Below are positions 1-10,899 of a DNA stretch of 64,000 nt, in pieces (the stretch's first letter is position 1; each line of letters begins with the position of its first letter). The position numbers and the translations under genes were made by a program. This DNA is from Inonotus obliquus. Taxonomy: Eukaryota > Basidiomycota > Agaricomycetes > Hymenochaetales > Hymenochaetaceae. Under the pieces are notes generated by a model. It did not search any database. It saw nothing but the letters and a program-made list of their open reading frames with translations, and was not told where the DNA came from. Location: positions 1 through 64,000 of the forward strand of contig JAJHTX010000009.1 in assembly GCA_032164295.1 (NCBI GenBank), given 5' to 3'.

Positions 1-27
1 TGCCTAACCCTAAGCCTAACCCTAAGC

Positions 28-62
<35 letters not shown>

Positions 63-125
63 GCCTAACCCTAACCCTAACCCTAACCCTAAGCCTAACC
101 CTAACCCTAAGCCTAACCCTAACCC
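1..125. repeat. Telomeric repeat array (chromosome end)
   Basis: Uninterrupted six-base units, mostly CCCTAA on this strand (TTAGGG on the other). Several units are the variant GCCTAA (TTAGGC), and one unit has an extra A. The array begins at base 1 and runs toward the chromosome interior on the right, so the window starts at or inside a chromosome end. The C-rich strand reading 5'->3' into the window is the expected orientation for a left telomere. The variants are interspersed rather than confined to the inner edge. Confidence 0.97.
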
Positions 126-126
126 A

Positions 127-400
127 GTCCGTCGTTCACCGTGGTGAGATGTGGGGTACCCTCGCCGCACAGTCGATCGGTGAGCTGGCACGCAGATGGC
201 GCTTAATACGTTCCACTAAGCTGGTGTATCGAGTAAAAATGTCACACTCGGTGTGCCACATTTGAAGGAGATTATCAACGTCGCTGTAAACATCAAGACT
301 CCGTCCTTGATGGTATACCTGGACTCAGAACCTGCTGCTGTGAACACGAAGGCCAAAGCTGTACAGACAGAGTTGGCATACACGACCGTGATGACATCTC
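127..400 (+). pseudogene. RNA polymerase II largest subunit fragment (RPB1), broken
   Basis: Two reading frames together match the conserved RPB1 region around the trigger loop. The first gives VHRGEMWGTLAAQSIGE. After a one-base shift the second gives LNTFH, a TAA where Tyr is expected, then [18 protein letters not shown] and [11 protein letters not shown]...QTELAYTT. The match fades near base 400. Nothing upstream or downstream belongs to RPB1. The piece lies directly against the telomere repeats, so it is a duplicated and decayed fragment and not a functional gene. The frameshift is near base 182 and the stop near 220. Identification rests on family memory of RPB1 motifs. Confidence 0.85.
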
Positions 401-1899
401 AGTTTAGCTCTCCTCTACGTTGCATTGCGCGTGCTTTACTTGAGTATTCGAACAATCCAATTCAGCGTCCATTTGGTACGTCATTCCTCACTGGTTATTG
501 CTGCTCCTCACACTACCCGAAGAATCAAACAAACACACGGACATGTTGAACAACATTGAGTTATTAATTTGTATTGTAATTTTCGTGCATCTACAATAAA
601 AAAGTGCAAAATGACCAAAAGAATGTGTAGGAACGTCGTTTGTGGGGCAAGGGAATCCTGAAGAATGCACTCGGAATGCTCAGAATAAGCAAGAAAATAG
701 AACGGGGACTTTGATATGCCTCGGAATAGAATTCCGTAGAATTTCCGCCGATTCTACTTATTCTACATCTTTCCGGGGCTAGCGATTTTCCTGATGTAAA
801 CGCAGACGAGCCCTCGCGTGAAAAGGGGTGACATACATAATCCAAAGTTTGCAACACACAACCGCAAAGTAGGAGGCGAAGGAAGAGGGCAGTCCAGTCT
901 TCTTGGTTCTTTATTCGTGTACTTCCCAGTCTTCCCTTCAGTAACGAATCGTCTGGGCATTGGTCCAATAGCACTTCTTTGAACTTGGTAAAGCTACATC
1001 CTATTGTCTTGCAAACGATTCATCCTAGTCAACCTGTTTGGCTGTCGTTCACCCTGGTACTATTTGGGACAGTGGGGCACTGAGAAAAGAGCATAGATGC
1101 GCATTGGCAATCTAACACAACATTTTGAACAGCACATTGCAATACTACGATCTACTTTGCACCTCGATCTACTTTGCTAACGAGCATTTGGGCTGGCAGA
1201 CCAACTATGGCGGCTACTAGTGCATGTAATCGACTCGGATCCTGCCATTCGAATGAAGTAGGCAGAAGGCATGCTGCAAGATAATCAAAATACAGCTCTC
1301 GGAAGGCAAGTTTTGTGTACGGTTTGTGACATACTGCTTATGTACGAACCTGGTCATATGTCAGTCACTTGCATTCATGACGAAGTCCTGACGTGGGGTT
1401 CCGATGAAAGTGAAGTATCCTTCAACTCCCAGGATATTAGTTGACGGCGTAGAGTATGTATACAAACATTTTCGGCTGCTGGGATGCAAACGACAGCAAT
1501 AGATGGAATGGAAAAACCCGGACAACAACAACATGGACAAACAAACGAACAGCAGTGAATAAGCAAGCAGAAGGTCTGCAAAGGCGGGAAGGTGGATGCC
1601 AATGGAACATGAAGGAGGGTGATCTACCGGTACAGTGCGGAAACAGCCATTGATATCGGATGGAGAAGGGAAGGAAGAGGTTACAGCTGTGGACTTCCGC
1701 GAATACAGATAATGTATTGAAATAATGTTGTGATCAAAGAACTGATGTAACCGAGTCAATAAGTTGGGCCAATGATTGCATCCTTACATGGATAAACGAG
1801 AGTGCCTTTCCTGGACAGAAAGACTATAACGCGGGACACGATGGGAACATCAAATTGCCGGGAAGATCGGATGGGGACTCCTTCTAATAAAATCCTGCC
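401..1899. other. Intergenic, no gene recognised
   Basis: About 1.5 kb between the RPB1 fragment and the 3' end of the G-alpha gene. Only short unrelated ORFs are present on both strands. None shows a recognisable motif or plausible intron structure. No transposon ends were seen. Confidence 0.6.
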
Positions 1900-3673
1900 T
1901 CAGAGAAGTCGCGAATACTGCAGGTTCTGTTTCAGGATTAGGTCCCGCACTAAGGAATGATTGATTAGACGGCTAGAAAGAGTTTGCCCCAACAATAGGA
2001 AAGAGGGGACATACCGCTAGAGATGATAATTGAGGTCTTGGTTTTGTCGGTCACCGAGGTGAGATGAACTACGACAAACTCGCTAGTAGGAGGAGAAACA
2101 GACCGAATGTGATAACTTACTGTAGAGTTCTCGCTGACGATTTGGGGTGTGAGAGTAATGAAGCGCGGCAAACTTGTTCCTGAAGTCTGAGAGACAGAGC
2201 CTTCAAGATCGTACGCAAAGAAAAGGATACAGAAGAAAATACTCACACTTTGAAACAGACTCGTAGTCATTTGGACGATCACGGTAACTGGGCATGTGAT
2301 ACGCGAGTGAAACACCTTTTTCGAGCTTAGCCTTGAGCAAGTCGCATTTGTTCAAGAATAAGATAATATTTGTTGATGCAAGGAGTTTGTTGGAAACAAC
2401 GGATCGCCAAAGCAGCATCGAATCCTCCAATCTGTTTACTCGGGGATCCTCTGCAAGGGTTTGATCGAATGCAGAAATGGGGGCAAGGAAGATAATAGCA
2501 TTCACATCGTCGAAGTATGGTGCCCATGCTTGCCTTTGTTGCCGAGCGCCTCCAACATCATATATGCGCCATTCGATAGTCTCCTTGCTATTTGCTCCAC
2601 CACCTTTCACCATGAAAGAATGCTCAACTACGCCAATCGTCTTTAAGCGCGCGCGAAGTACGTCATCATCGGTCGGAATGTAACGTAGTGCAGTAATACG
2701 ATCAACGTCGTCGAGATAGAAGCCGGCACTCTCCTCCATTCGCACGCGGCGTCGCTCCAGCGTACTGCGAACTTCGAGGTCTCTCCATAACGAACGCATG
2801 CCGTATTCACCGCCCACACATTGCTGTAAGACGTGGACTGGGTCACGCGGGTCCTCCCACCATCCCCGAAGTTCGCCTGTGTGGGCACTCTTGCTTTCAT
2901 TCCCAGAAAGGAATGAGAAGGATTTCTTCCAATTGGAGGTAGGACGAAGGGCAAGTTCTCCGCCTTTTGTGTGAAACGTCTGAGAAGCCGGTACTGGAAG
3001 TCCAATATGCGAAGGAAAGGAGGACAGGGAAGAAACGTCTGCCGGTGGAGGGTCGTCCTCTTCGTCGGGAAAAGCGAGCTGTCGAATGAGGCGTTGCTCG
3101 AGGATGAGAAGCGGCGATAAGCGCTTCACGTAGCGTTCGAACCGCGGAGATCGCGAGCTCGATGCATGAGATCCGTCAATATGAAGGAAAGAATCAATTT
3201 CGTCGCTTTCATGCGTGTAAGTATCGGAATGATACGCCGGGGGATAGTCAGGAGGGACGAGCGCATCGAGGATGCGACGGACCGAACGAATGAGATTGAG
3301 GTATATGACAGCCCGCCACGCCACGCGTTCCTGGTTGAACGCGACTGGAGTATGCAATAACTGGAATTCTAAGTGAGGGAAATCAGGTATGGAAAGGAGA
3401 GGAAAGGGAAAGATACGGACGTTTGAGAGTCGTACTCTTTCCCGATTCGCTCTGGCCTAGCAGCAAGATTTTTATGATATTCTTCTGACGCTTCATCTCT
3501 GCCTTATCTCTTCTAATCTGCTCGTCGATGGCATCATTGACTCTCTTGGCTCGTTCCTCCCTCTGGAGACGAGAATCGCGCTGATCGGGAGACTCGTCCT
3601 CCGGAGGGAGAAGAGCACGAGAAAGCGGATCTGAGAGAGACCTTGAGCGACCATGAGATGGCCTGGAACGCAT
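1900..3673 (-). CDS. Heterotrimeric G-protein alpha subunit, non-canonical, with helical-domain insert
   Basis: GTP-binding signalling protein acting at the plasma membrane downstream of receptors. Five exons fit: 3673-3421, 3368-2247, 2186-2121, 2068-2015 and 1949-1900, giving 514 residues with introns of 49-65 nt and GT..AG borders. This is longer than the usual ~350. Motifs in order: G1 loop GQSESGKSTTLK; a long low-similarity insert rich in Ser/Pro/Asp in the helical domain; switch I RARLKTIG with the catalytic Arg; switch II DVGGARQQRQAW; NKCD; a C-terminal TSVTD in place of TCAT. In switch II the catalytic Gln of DVGGQ is Ala, so slow GTP hydrolysis is predicted. There is no N-terminal MGxxxS myristoylation motif at the chosen start (MRSRPSHG); another in-frame Met lies 19 residues upstream. 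Such divergent G-alpha proteins are expanded in mushroom-forming fungi. Confidence 0.92.
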
Positions 3674-4790
3674 TACGTCGCGGTGAAAGGAAGTAAAGTG
3701 AGATGAGAGGTGAAACGACGACAACGGCAACGAAGATGGTAGGGAAAGTAGGAAAGGGACTCTTTGACTCCCACGGTCACACCGCGTCTATTTTTGTACA
3801 CTTATTCATAAAACACGACGGAAGTAACATGTAAGATAAGGAATCTTTGAAAGATACGGAAGGCTTGTACATCGTGCGTGCTCGTGATAGGAGTACTCCG
3901 ACCACATGTGCCTATGGGGGTTCCGATGGCAGAGGTGGACAATCGATGATACTGTGGGTGACCTCTCAATGCACAGTACCCCCTTAACGCACACCTTTGC
4001 CATAGCTCACTCAAATCTTCAACATTCAACCTGCAAGTTTATACAAAGGTAGCCAGTGATGACATCTACTATCCTGTAAATTTTTGTGTAGAAACACATA
4101 GCGTATTCTGAGATCTCAAGCACACAGAGCGGCATTCATCACAAAAAGTGGCGCGGTCTTGTTTTCAGTTGTTGACCTGACCAGATCAGGCAATGATTGA
4201 CGTGCCATCTAGGGCAAGCCATGTGTATACAAGTTCTGCAATTCTTTCACTCCTTTCCCTTTATCCACCATCATCCCCTATATGCAGAGTTGGTTGGGCT
4301 CACTGGCCATGCCGACCGTGGTCAGATGTCTGCTCTATGCTATGGCATGTGGACGGTGGGTGGGCCCCTGCTTGGTTGTTGCCAATGTGTGCTCCTTGTT
4401 ACGCTTTGCGCAGTCGGAGGATCGATCAGAGATCAGAGACGTCGACGGACAAGAAAGCGAGCTACCACTAAATCACAAAAGACCGTAGTCTGCGACATAG
4501 GTGATAGTACTAGATTAGCACATTTATCTAAATGTACAAGTATTATACGGCTTACCTGCAACGTAGGTGATAGTACTAGAACAAGAGAGTGGGGAATCCC
4601 TAGCTCTCTGGTCCAGCCTTATATACACTTTGGTTGCAGGTAAGTTCTACTCTAAATAGGTGCTGACTAGCAGCAAGTAAATATGAACAAACAAACAACG
4701 GGGCCCGACAAGTCAGCAAGAATGAGTAAGGATGAATAAGTGTCATCAGGTTAAATGGAAAGAAGAATAATGAGTCAGAAAGAATGAGTA
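3674..4790. other. Intergenic with a short exact repeat
   Basis: No gene recognised. It contains the presumed promoter of the G-alpha gene on its left. A 17-bp exact direct repeat, TAGGTGATAGTACTAGA, occurs at 4498-4514 and 4564-4580. A TATA-like TTATATACAC lies near 4620. The last 60 bases before 4791 are purine-rich, as polypurine tracts are, but no gag-pol is attached. Confidence 0.5.
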
Positions 4791-4884
4791 TGTCAGAAGA
4801 AATTGATTAGTTTGGCAGGGTGATCCAACGATCCTAATTTAACCCGATATGAAAAGAGCTTTCGATTGACTCTACTACACTCGC

Positions 4885-5610
4885 ATGCGATACTGTCCAT
4901 GGGGCTCTACACAATCCTCGGAGAATCATGAACCAAGATGTTTAACCTGTCGACGGGTACACGATGAAGCATGGTTGCTACATGACATGCTACTTCCAAT
5001 TGCAGTTAATATGATGAAGCGATCCGACGTGTATGCAGTCAGAACAAATCATCATTGGTCAGCAACTGCAGAAATGACCCAGCCATTGTTTGCACCAGCA
5101 CTCAATGCATTCGTACATGAAGCAACAGCCTGGTCAGGAGAGGAACATGCATACATGGCAAATATGGCAATCATTGCATGGACACCTCAAAATCATTTGA
5201 GGCAAGCATGCCAGCGACTGGCAATACAAGTTGATTGGCCGCTACACTATGAAGCTACACTAGAACACCAGCAAGTACATAACAAGACATTTTCAAGAAT
5301 CGTGGCAAGGTGGATCAAACACCAGCAGCTAGCAGGAATCATAGCGCTGGAGTTTGCATTACTGGAGGAAAGGATCAATGGGGCGATCTTGATGTTCCTG
5401 ATTGGCAAAGCTGTGCATGCATTGGAGATCAAAGTACCCGAGGGATATCGCCGGGAAAAGATCTGGTACACTAATGGATACTTACCCGAACCGGCTATCG
5501 ATAACCAGAATGTTCCCATGGATGAGGGAAGCCCCAGTCAGCCGAGACACATATCTGGCATGGCAACTAACCAAGACGATGACGCGATGGCAGATGACAC
5601 TAGACTGTGA
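4885..5610 (+). CDS. LTR-encoded unknown protein, X family (copy 1)
   Basis: Intact 241-codon ORF. No known family is recognised. Visible features: RYCPWGS at the N-terminus; a CxxC with a following His (C19, C22, H26); conserved SDVYAVRTNHHW; YMANMAIIAW near the middle; a C-terminal NGAIL...IKVPEGYRR block; and an acidic tail. No signal peptide or clear membrane segment. The same order of conserved residues occurs in the X3 and Y proteins of this window. Compared with X3, the ORF has lost its first ~25 codons because an in-frame TGA (4867-4869) stands where X3 has CGA just upstream. The preserved frame in three divergent units argues that the protein has been under selection. Function unknown. 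Confidence 0.7.
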   Translation: MRYCPWGSTQSSENHEPRCLTCRRVHDEAWLLHDMLLPIAVNMMKRSDVYAVRTNHHWSATAEMTQPLFAPALNAFVHEATAWSGEEHAYMANMAIIAWTPQNHLRQACQRLAIQVDWPLHYEATLEHQQVHNKTFSRIVARWIKHQQLAGIIALEFALLEERINGAILMFLIGKAVHALEIKVPEGYRREKIWYTNGYLPEPAIDNQNVPMDEGSPSQPRHISGMATNQDDDAMADDTRL

Positions 5611-5907
5611 GAAGCCTGACGTCATATGGAAACCTCGAGAACGACTGACATAGCTGTGTGGGAGGCACGGAGCTCCGCACGGCAATCTAACTATATGGCG
5701 GCGATTGTGTGCTATGACGTGATGGCTGTGCACAGACCAGTTTTAGAACTCGAGGGAATGTCATGGAAAGATTTCAGGGGAGATCGGAACTGCATCGCCA
5801 CTTGATTGGCGAGTGTGGGGAAACAGAACAGATAGGAGGCTGTGTCAGAAGATTAAGGAGGCTGTGTCTGGAGGAAAGAAGCATGATCGGGGGAATAGAA
5901 GCATTAG

Positions 5908-5917
5908 TATAAATAGG
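5908..5917 (+). promoter_or_regulatory. TATA box of unit X1
   Basis: TATAAATAGG, about 300 bp after the ORF stop and about 300 bp before the unit's end. The same box stands in the same relative place in Y1, Y2, X2 and X3, which is the place of an LTR promoter at the U3/R border. Confidence 0.7.
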
Positions 5918-6349
5918 CCAAGCAAGGGTGGCTGTGTCCCTCAGCAAAATTAATTTGTCCAGTGAATCTAAGAAGCCCCACAAGCTTCTCTTCTTACACT
6001 GCCACTCTACTATCGGTAACAAAGTAAGGCTGGTCCCTAGACCCCTGTTGTTATTGATTGAACTCTGCTACTATCTCTATCTCCGCACTTCCCGATCATT
6101 TACCAAGATAGATCATCAACATAGTGGGAGTGAGTGGACTTGTTCTGGTGTGTTGATCGGGTCGATCCGTCGATCGATGTTGATCTGATACCTTGATCCG
6201 CACTGGTCCTAACAATCATAGTCATCAACGTCTAGATTGTCTTCCTTTTTGGGGATGGGTATTATGTCGTTCAGAATCTCGTGATTTTTTAACTCGGTGT
6301 ATTGAGGTGCATCTAGATACTGTACAGTACACGAGTTAAGATGACGAGA

Positions 6350-6722
6350 GTCCTTGAGAATATTGACCAGTAGTTACAACGTTTACTGCTGGTCTTCCGA
6401 AAAATCCTGCTCAACGTTGATGCCTTCAGTCTCGGTCATAGCCCTAACTTCCACAACTTCCTCACTGTATTCTTCTTCAACAAAAGCTGACTCTGGCAAT
6501 TTGCCAAGCTGTTCTGCCATCTCCCTACGAATCCTCAGGTCCATTCTCATGATGATCTGTCATACTACCTGCGCTTTGTCCAGACAGTTGCTTGCAAAGT
6601 GTCCAGGCTTCCTGCATGCCCAGCAAAGCAGATGACAATGAGCTGTGTCGACTTCCATGAGAACTCCCATTCCAGGGTGTGTGTCCGGCTTTACTCCTTG
6701 TGCCTGCAACAGGGGACATTGT
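6350..6722 (-). pseudogene. Ty3/gypsy-type gag, C-terminal zinc-knuckle fragment
   Basis: On the minus strand one frame reads CWACRKPGHFASNC at 6625-6584, the CX2CX4HX4C zinc knuckle of retrotransposon Gag. It is followed by a TGA and then a Glu-rich stretch. It is the continuation of the capsid fragment at 8329-9860, split by insertion of unit Y1. The frame is broken, so it is debris. Zinc-knuckle identification is firm; the gypsy assignment comes from the capsid part. Confidence 0.75.
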
Positions 6723-6783
6723 TGTTAGAAAAGCAATACAATTCACTATTACTAAGTCTGATTAATAACCAAGCAATCCTAAT

Positions 6784-7524
6784 ATGAATTGGATACAGGA
6801 AAGGTTGAATGCGGTTACGCGGACATTACAACAGCCAATAATACCAGCAACACCAAGACCAGGAGTGTTACAGTATTGTAGTACGTGTAGACCAGCACAT
6901 GAGATAGCAGAGAAGTTACTTCGAGAGATACTGAAGGAAATAACATACTCAGCAATCATTAAAGGGCAATCGGATATCATAATTAGGAGACGATTCATCA
7001 TAATGAACTATGAATCAAATACAGCTGTACAAAAGGCTTATGAACGAGAAGTCAGATTACTCTCATACGATAATCATTATTTCCTAATGGCAATAGGAAT
7101 AAGGAATGTTGCTTCAGAATAAGACAATCACCGATGCGATGTAGCAGTACTTAACATTGACATTCTATATAGGAATGAACCTGAAGGCATAGCGAGAGAG
7201 GCAGCCTATAAGTGAACCGAATATCTAGTCCAAAGACTTAAGCAATTACTGACAGGTGGAAGAACAGTTGTAGAAGTAAAGGAAGACCGACATGGAGAAA
7301 TACTATGGATTAAGAGAATCCGAGGTAGATCACTAGCAGATATAGCAGTAGCACCAGAATACACTAGAGTGCAACAAGTGATTAATAATATCAATACACC
7401 TAGGGCAATAACATTACCAAGATGGCAAAGCGAAGGAACACAGACAGAGCCAATGCAGACATCCGTATGGCACGTGACCCAAACATTACCATATGCAGCA
7501 CAGGATCGACAGTATCGATGCTGA
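6784..7524 (+). pseudogene. LTR-encoded unknown protein, Y family (copy 1), two stops
   Basis: One frame of about 247 codons from ATG 6784 to TGA 7522-7524. It is closed internally by TAA (7120-7122, GAA in Y2) and by TGA where Y2 has TGG (near 7213). It carries YCSTCRPAH (CxxC...H), a conserved SD, Y-x-MA, and a late HGEIL...IAVAPEYTR block. These align in order with the X proteins (CLTCRRVH, SD, YMANMA, NGAIL, VPEGYRR). The alignment is by eye and weak in the middle. Function unknown. Confidence 0.6.
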
Positions 7525-7812
7525 TCGCATGTTATGGATATTGACCACATAATACATCACTAAGGACAAGCAAGCGGTACAAGAGCTAGGTGAAAGGAGA
7601 TAGATTACTAAGGCAAGGATTGGAAGGTAATAGGGATATAATATAAGGCATTTGGAGTCATAGGGAAACAGGCATGATCAGAACTGATATGAACAAGTCA
7701 TAGAGCAATGCAATGGAGATAGCATCGAGTATGACTAGGTCTGAAAGTAGATACAATGTGGCAAATGGACCAATGGCCCATAATTCCTATACTAGACAGG
7801 CATGTAAAATAG

Positions 7813-7822
7813 TATAAATAGG
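7813..7822 (+). promoter_or_regulatory. TATA box of unit Y1
   Basis: TATAAATAGG, identical in core to the box of the X units although the surrounding sequence is unrelated. An AATAAA poly(A)-type signal follows at 7904-7909. Confidence 0.65.
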
Positions 7823-8328
7823 AGGCCATCGTAGGGCCAACCCAGCAGTTTAATCCAAGTCTAGAGACTTAGAGTAAACCTCACAGAAAGTCTGCAGTTG
7901 ATCAATAAACAACCTCCGCACTAGAAACCCAATAAGTACTTGAGAACGACACTCCTTAGCTAATCAACAGTGTGAGTTGAAGCTTAGGTAAAATACGGAT
8001 TGCAGCCAGACTGTCTCTCCCTATCGTCAGCCTGAGTGCTAGTTGATTGAAGTGTGGTAAACATCAACCCCTCATACCTCTCTTATTGTGTCAACCAGTG
8101 TTAGTACAGATAGGTAAGACGACATTGCTTAGTTATCTTGTTAAGCTAACCTTACAATAATAGTATTAGGCAGTAGGTTATAGAAGTTGGTCAATAGTTG
8201 TTTTGGACCAGATCCAACACAGTCTCCCGAGGTGGCTATTGATTCCACAGCTATAGTAACATATTGGATTTGGATTAACCCCTCTTGCAAGGTAATAACC
8301 AGATCTAGACGCTGATCCCATCAGACCA

Positions 8329-9860
8329 GCGCCGCTGAATTAACAGTTGTGGTTGTGACGACTGTTGTTGGGGTGGAGGTCCTGGGGGTCAACGATATTG
8401 AGTTTGGGGAAGAGGGGGAAAGTTCCTTACTGGGGGTCGACTCAGACATAGTTGGGTTCGGAGCTGTTGTTCTACTGCGTTGACGGCTAGTGCTTTTGCT
8501 TTCCATTCATCATACTTCACCAGTACCTTTTCTGCTCGCATCACTCTTCGAAGAACATCAGGGTTGACTGTCTGTTCCAGATGATGGATAAGAATAGCAT
8601 CGTGCTCCTCCTTGACAAGTCCTGCTGAGATTTGTAGTTGTTTGAAGATGTCAAAGAATTTGTCAGCTGTGCGGCATCCTTGTACTTCTGTGTAAATCTG
8701 TTCCAGTGCTTTAGATGTTCTGTGGGAATCTCTGAAAGACACGTCAAGGGCTTCGATAAACTTTACAAAATCATTAGAGATGGTTGAACTTCCATCAGCT
8801 GCAGTGTTTTGGTCGATATAGTTTTGTGCCCACATTGAAGCTCATCCTGACTTCAGATAAGATAACACAAACTTGATCTGGTTAATGTCAGTTCCAAACC
8901 TCCCTGGATTCTCTAAGATGTACAATATAAACTCCTGATGGAAGTCCTCATATTCAGTTCTGCTATGATACTGTCTTGGCTTATTGATGGATGGGTTGTC
9001 TGTTGACACTGTTGCTAGTGCATTCATCAGCATCCTTAGCTGTCTGACTCCTGCCTGTGCCAGGGCCTGAGTGACGATTGCTGTGATTATGTCTGCCATG
9101 AGATGTGACATTTCATCTTCAGGAGGTTCAACGTCAATAGGGTCCTCAGGGGGTAGAACAGGTTCGTGTGTTGACAGTGGTCTAGATATGATACTTTGAG
9201 GAGGATTGAATGCTCCTACTGTTGGTTTCTCAGGTTCTTCATGGACTGAGAATCTCGCAGCTGTTGACGAGGTTGGGACGAAGGATGAGATGGGAGCTGG
9301 AACGCTTGTTGGTGCATGTACCCAATTGTCCTTGGCTTGGTCCTAAACTATATGCTGTTTGGTTCCAGTGGATGTCATATAGTAAAAGCCTTGACGACTC
9401 GCACTGTACTTTCCTTGTCTGACCTGACTTAAATGCTGACACGCATGTTCTGATATGGTATCTATTGTGGCAGTTTGACGGGGAGAGGATGAGTTTGTTG
9501 TTGTTGTCAACAAGCAGGGAATGTATCATCGAAGGAGATGGTGACTTTAAAAATCCAGAGGGGAATGACAAAAGAGATATGCTGACTGCAGTATACTTTG
9601 TCTGTCCGCTTCGTCCAGATACGATTGCCTCTAAAATGCAATGTTATTGTTAACACCAGTGTTCACCAACGTACAATTGACTTCTGCCAACTAGAAGGGT
9701 CTTCTTCTTCAACCTTAATGTCAGCTTCCTCGATCTTCACTTCTACCTCTTCTTCCTTAACAACGACTACTGGTCACTGGAGATGGTACATAAGCTTGAT
9801 GTACTGAGCACGTCCTTTCCTATCTGTTCCAACGATGATATTGTTTGGATCGTAGTCGAG
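8329..9860 (-). pseudogene. Ty3/gypsy-type gag, capsid portion, degenerate
   Basis: Minus-strand frames encode a typical fungal gypsy Gag. An N-terminal stretch near 9860-9340 includes DYDPNNIIVGTDRKGRAQYI and DNWVHAPTSVPAP. The capsid core includes YEDFHQEFILYILENPGRFG and LKSG*ASMWAQNYIDQ. A Pro-rich linker ends at Y1. The core is one frame interrupted by TGA at 8842-8844. Further stops lie in the N-terminal part and at 8389. No protease, reverse transcriptase or integrase of this element is present. The left edge is cut by Y1 and the right edge abuts a LINE. Confidence 0.8.
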
Positions 9861-9865
9861 AGGAT

Positions 9866-10838
9866 TGGCCCTAGCGGTCGACATCCAAGGCTTCTTCGAC
9901 AAGGTCGAACCCATTAAACTGAGGGAAACTCTGGACTCTCTAGGCTGTCCACCAGACATGAACGCATGGATCTACTCCTTCATGACGAAGAGGGAAGTAG
10001 CCCTGTCTTTCGATGGCATCACCCTTGACCCCCAGCCCAAACCTGACGTAGGAACACTACAAGGCTCCCCCATCTCCCCTATTCTAGCCACCATCTACAC
10101 AAGAGAAGCCCTAGAAGCCGCACGCCAAGTCGCACAGACTGAAATCATAGCGTACGTGGACAACTACCTACTAGTTACCTGGTCTAGCAACTATGCCAAA
10201 AATTGCCGCGTACTGGCGAAGGCATGCAAACTCCTCTAAGACAGACTCCGCAGCCGCAACATGGACATTGAGGCGGAGAAGTCGGACGTCATCCACTTCA
10301 GGCGACAACGAGACATCACACCAGATGGGGCCGACTTAGTCGTCACACTGGAGGACGCAACTGTCAAACCCCAATACCCCATGCGATGGCTCGGCATCTG
10401 GTTCGACCCGCACCTCAACTTCCGGGAACATGCAGAAAGAATGAAAGCTAAAGCCTTCTCCACCCTGGCTGCCATGCATATCATTGCCAACACCCAAAGG
10501 GGGATGTCCCCTGAACTACTCCGCAGGCTATACATCGCCTGCATACAATCCATTCTCACTTGGGGATCGACGGTATGGTACCACGGCAGTCGTCAGAAGA
10601 CGATGATCGACTCCCTCCAGAAAGTACAAGACAGTGCCGCGAGGTGGATCCTTGGGGTCTACCGTGGTGCAAATAGTATAACTACAAATTTCCTTATATC
10701 TCTCCCTCCCCTTAAATTTTCTCTAGAACTTTTGAAAACTAAAGCTGCTCTCAGACACTACCGAACACCACACAATCATGGGCTCAGGCCACTTTCCACT
10801 CTTAGTAAAAAACATATAGGTAATAGAAATAGCGTAAT
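9866..10838 (+). pseudogene. LINE (non-LTR) reverse transcriptase fragment
   Basis: Begins inside the RT domain: VDIQGFFDKV (motif A), LQGSPISPILATIYT (motif B), AYVDNYLL (motif C). Motif C should be Y/F-x-DD; the second Asp is Asn, so catalysis is lost. A TAA follows KACKLL (near 10239), then the same frame resumes with the thumb region (RWLGIWFDPHLNF, ARWILGVYRGA). The 5' part of the element is missing, as in 5'-truncated LINEs. The frame is cut at 10838 by unit Y2 and resumes after 14159 with RNase H. Confidence 0.85.
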
Positions 10839-10899
10839 TGTTAGAAAAGCAATACAATTCACTATTACTAAGTCTGATTAATAACCAAGTGATCCCAAT

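Larger units (their letters stand above)
4791..6214 (+). mobile_element. LTR-like unit X1 carrying its own ORF
   Basis: A 1424-bp unit starting TGTCAGAAG and ending GGTCCTAACA. Its ends are fixed by comparison with X2 (14720-16143, opposite strand, nearly identical) and X3 (28677-30149, diverged): homology starts and stops at exactly these bases in all three copies. TG..CA termini with a short imperfect inverted repeat (TGTYAG) are those of LTRs. Internal order is ORF, TATA box at 5908, then about 300 bp to the end, the order U3-R-U5. No target-site duplication is visible (GAGTA on the left, ATCAT on the right). No primer-binding site or gag-pol belongs to it, so it is best read as a solo LTR whose flanks were rearranged. 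Confidence 0.7.
6723..8328 (+). mobile_element. LTR-like unit Y1 carrying an ORF
   Basis: A ~1606-bp unit starting TGTTAGAAAAGC and ending AGACCA, delimited by comparison with the direct copy Y2 at 10839-12439. It interrupts the minus-strand gypsy gag. Internal order: ORF, TATA box at 7813, AATAAA at 7904, end, as in U3-R-U5. Seven further bases (GCGCYGC) are shared with Y2 just past the CA, so the right border is uncertain by that much. No target duplication was found. Confidence 0.65.

Noticed and set aside
591..1759. ORFs of 60-130 codons on both strands between the RPB1 fragment and the G-alpha gene
   Set aside because: No motif, no plausible start context, mutually overlapping; typical of chance ORFs.
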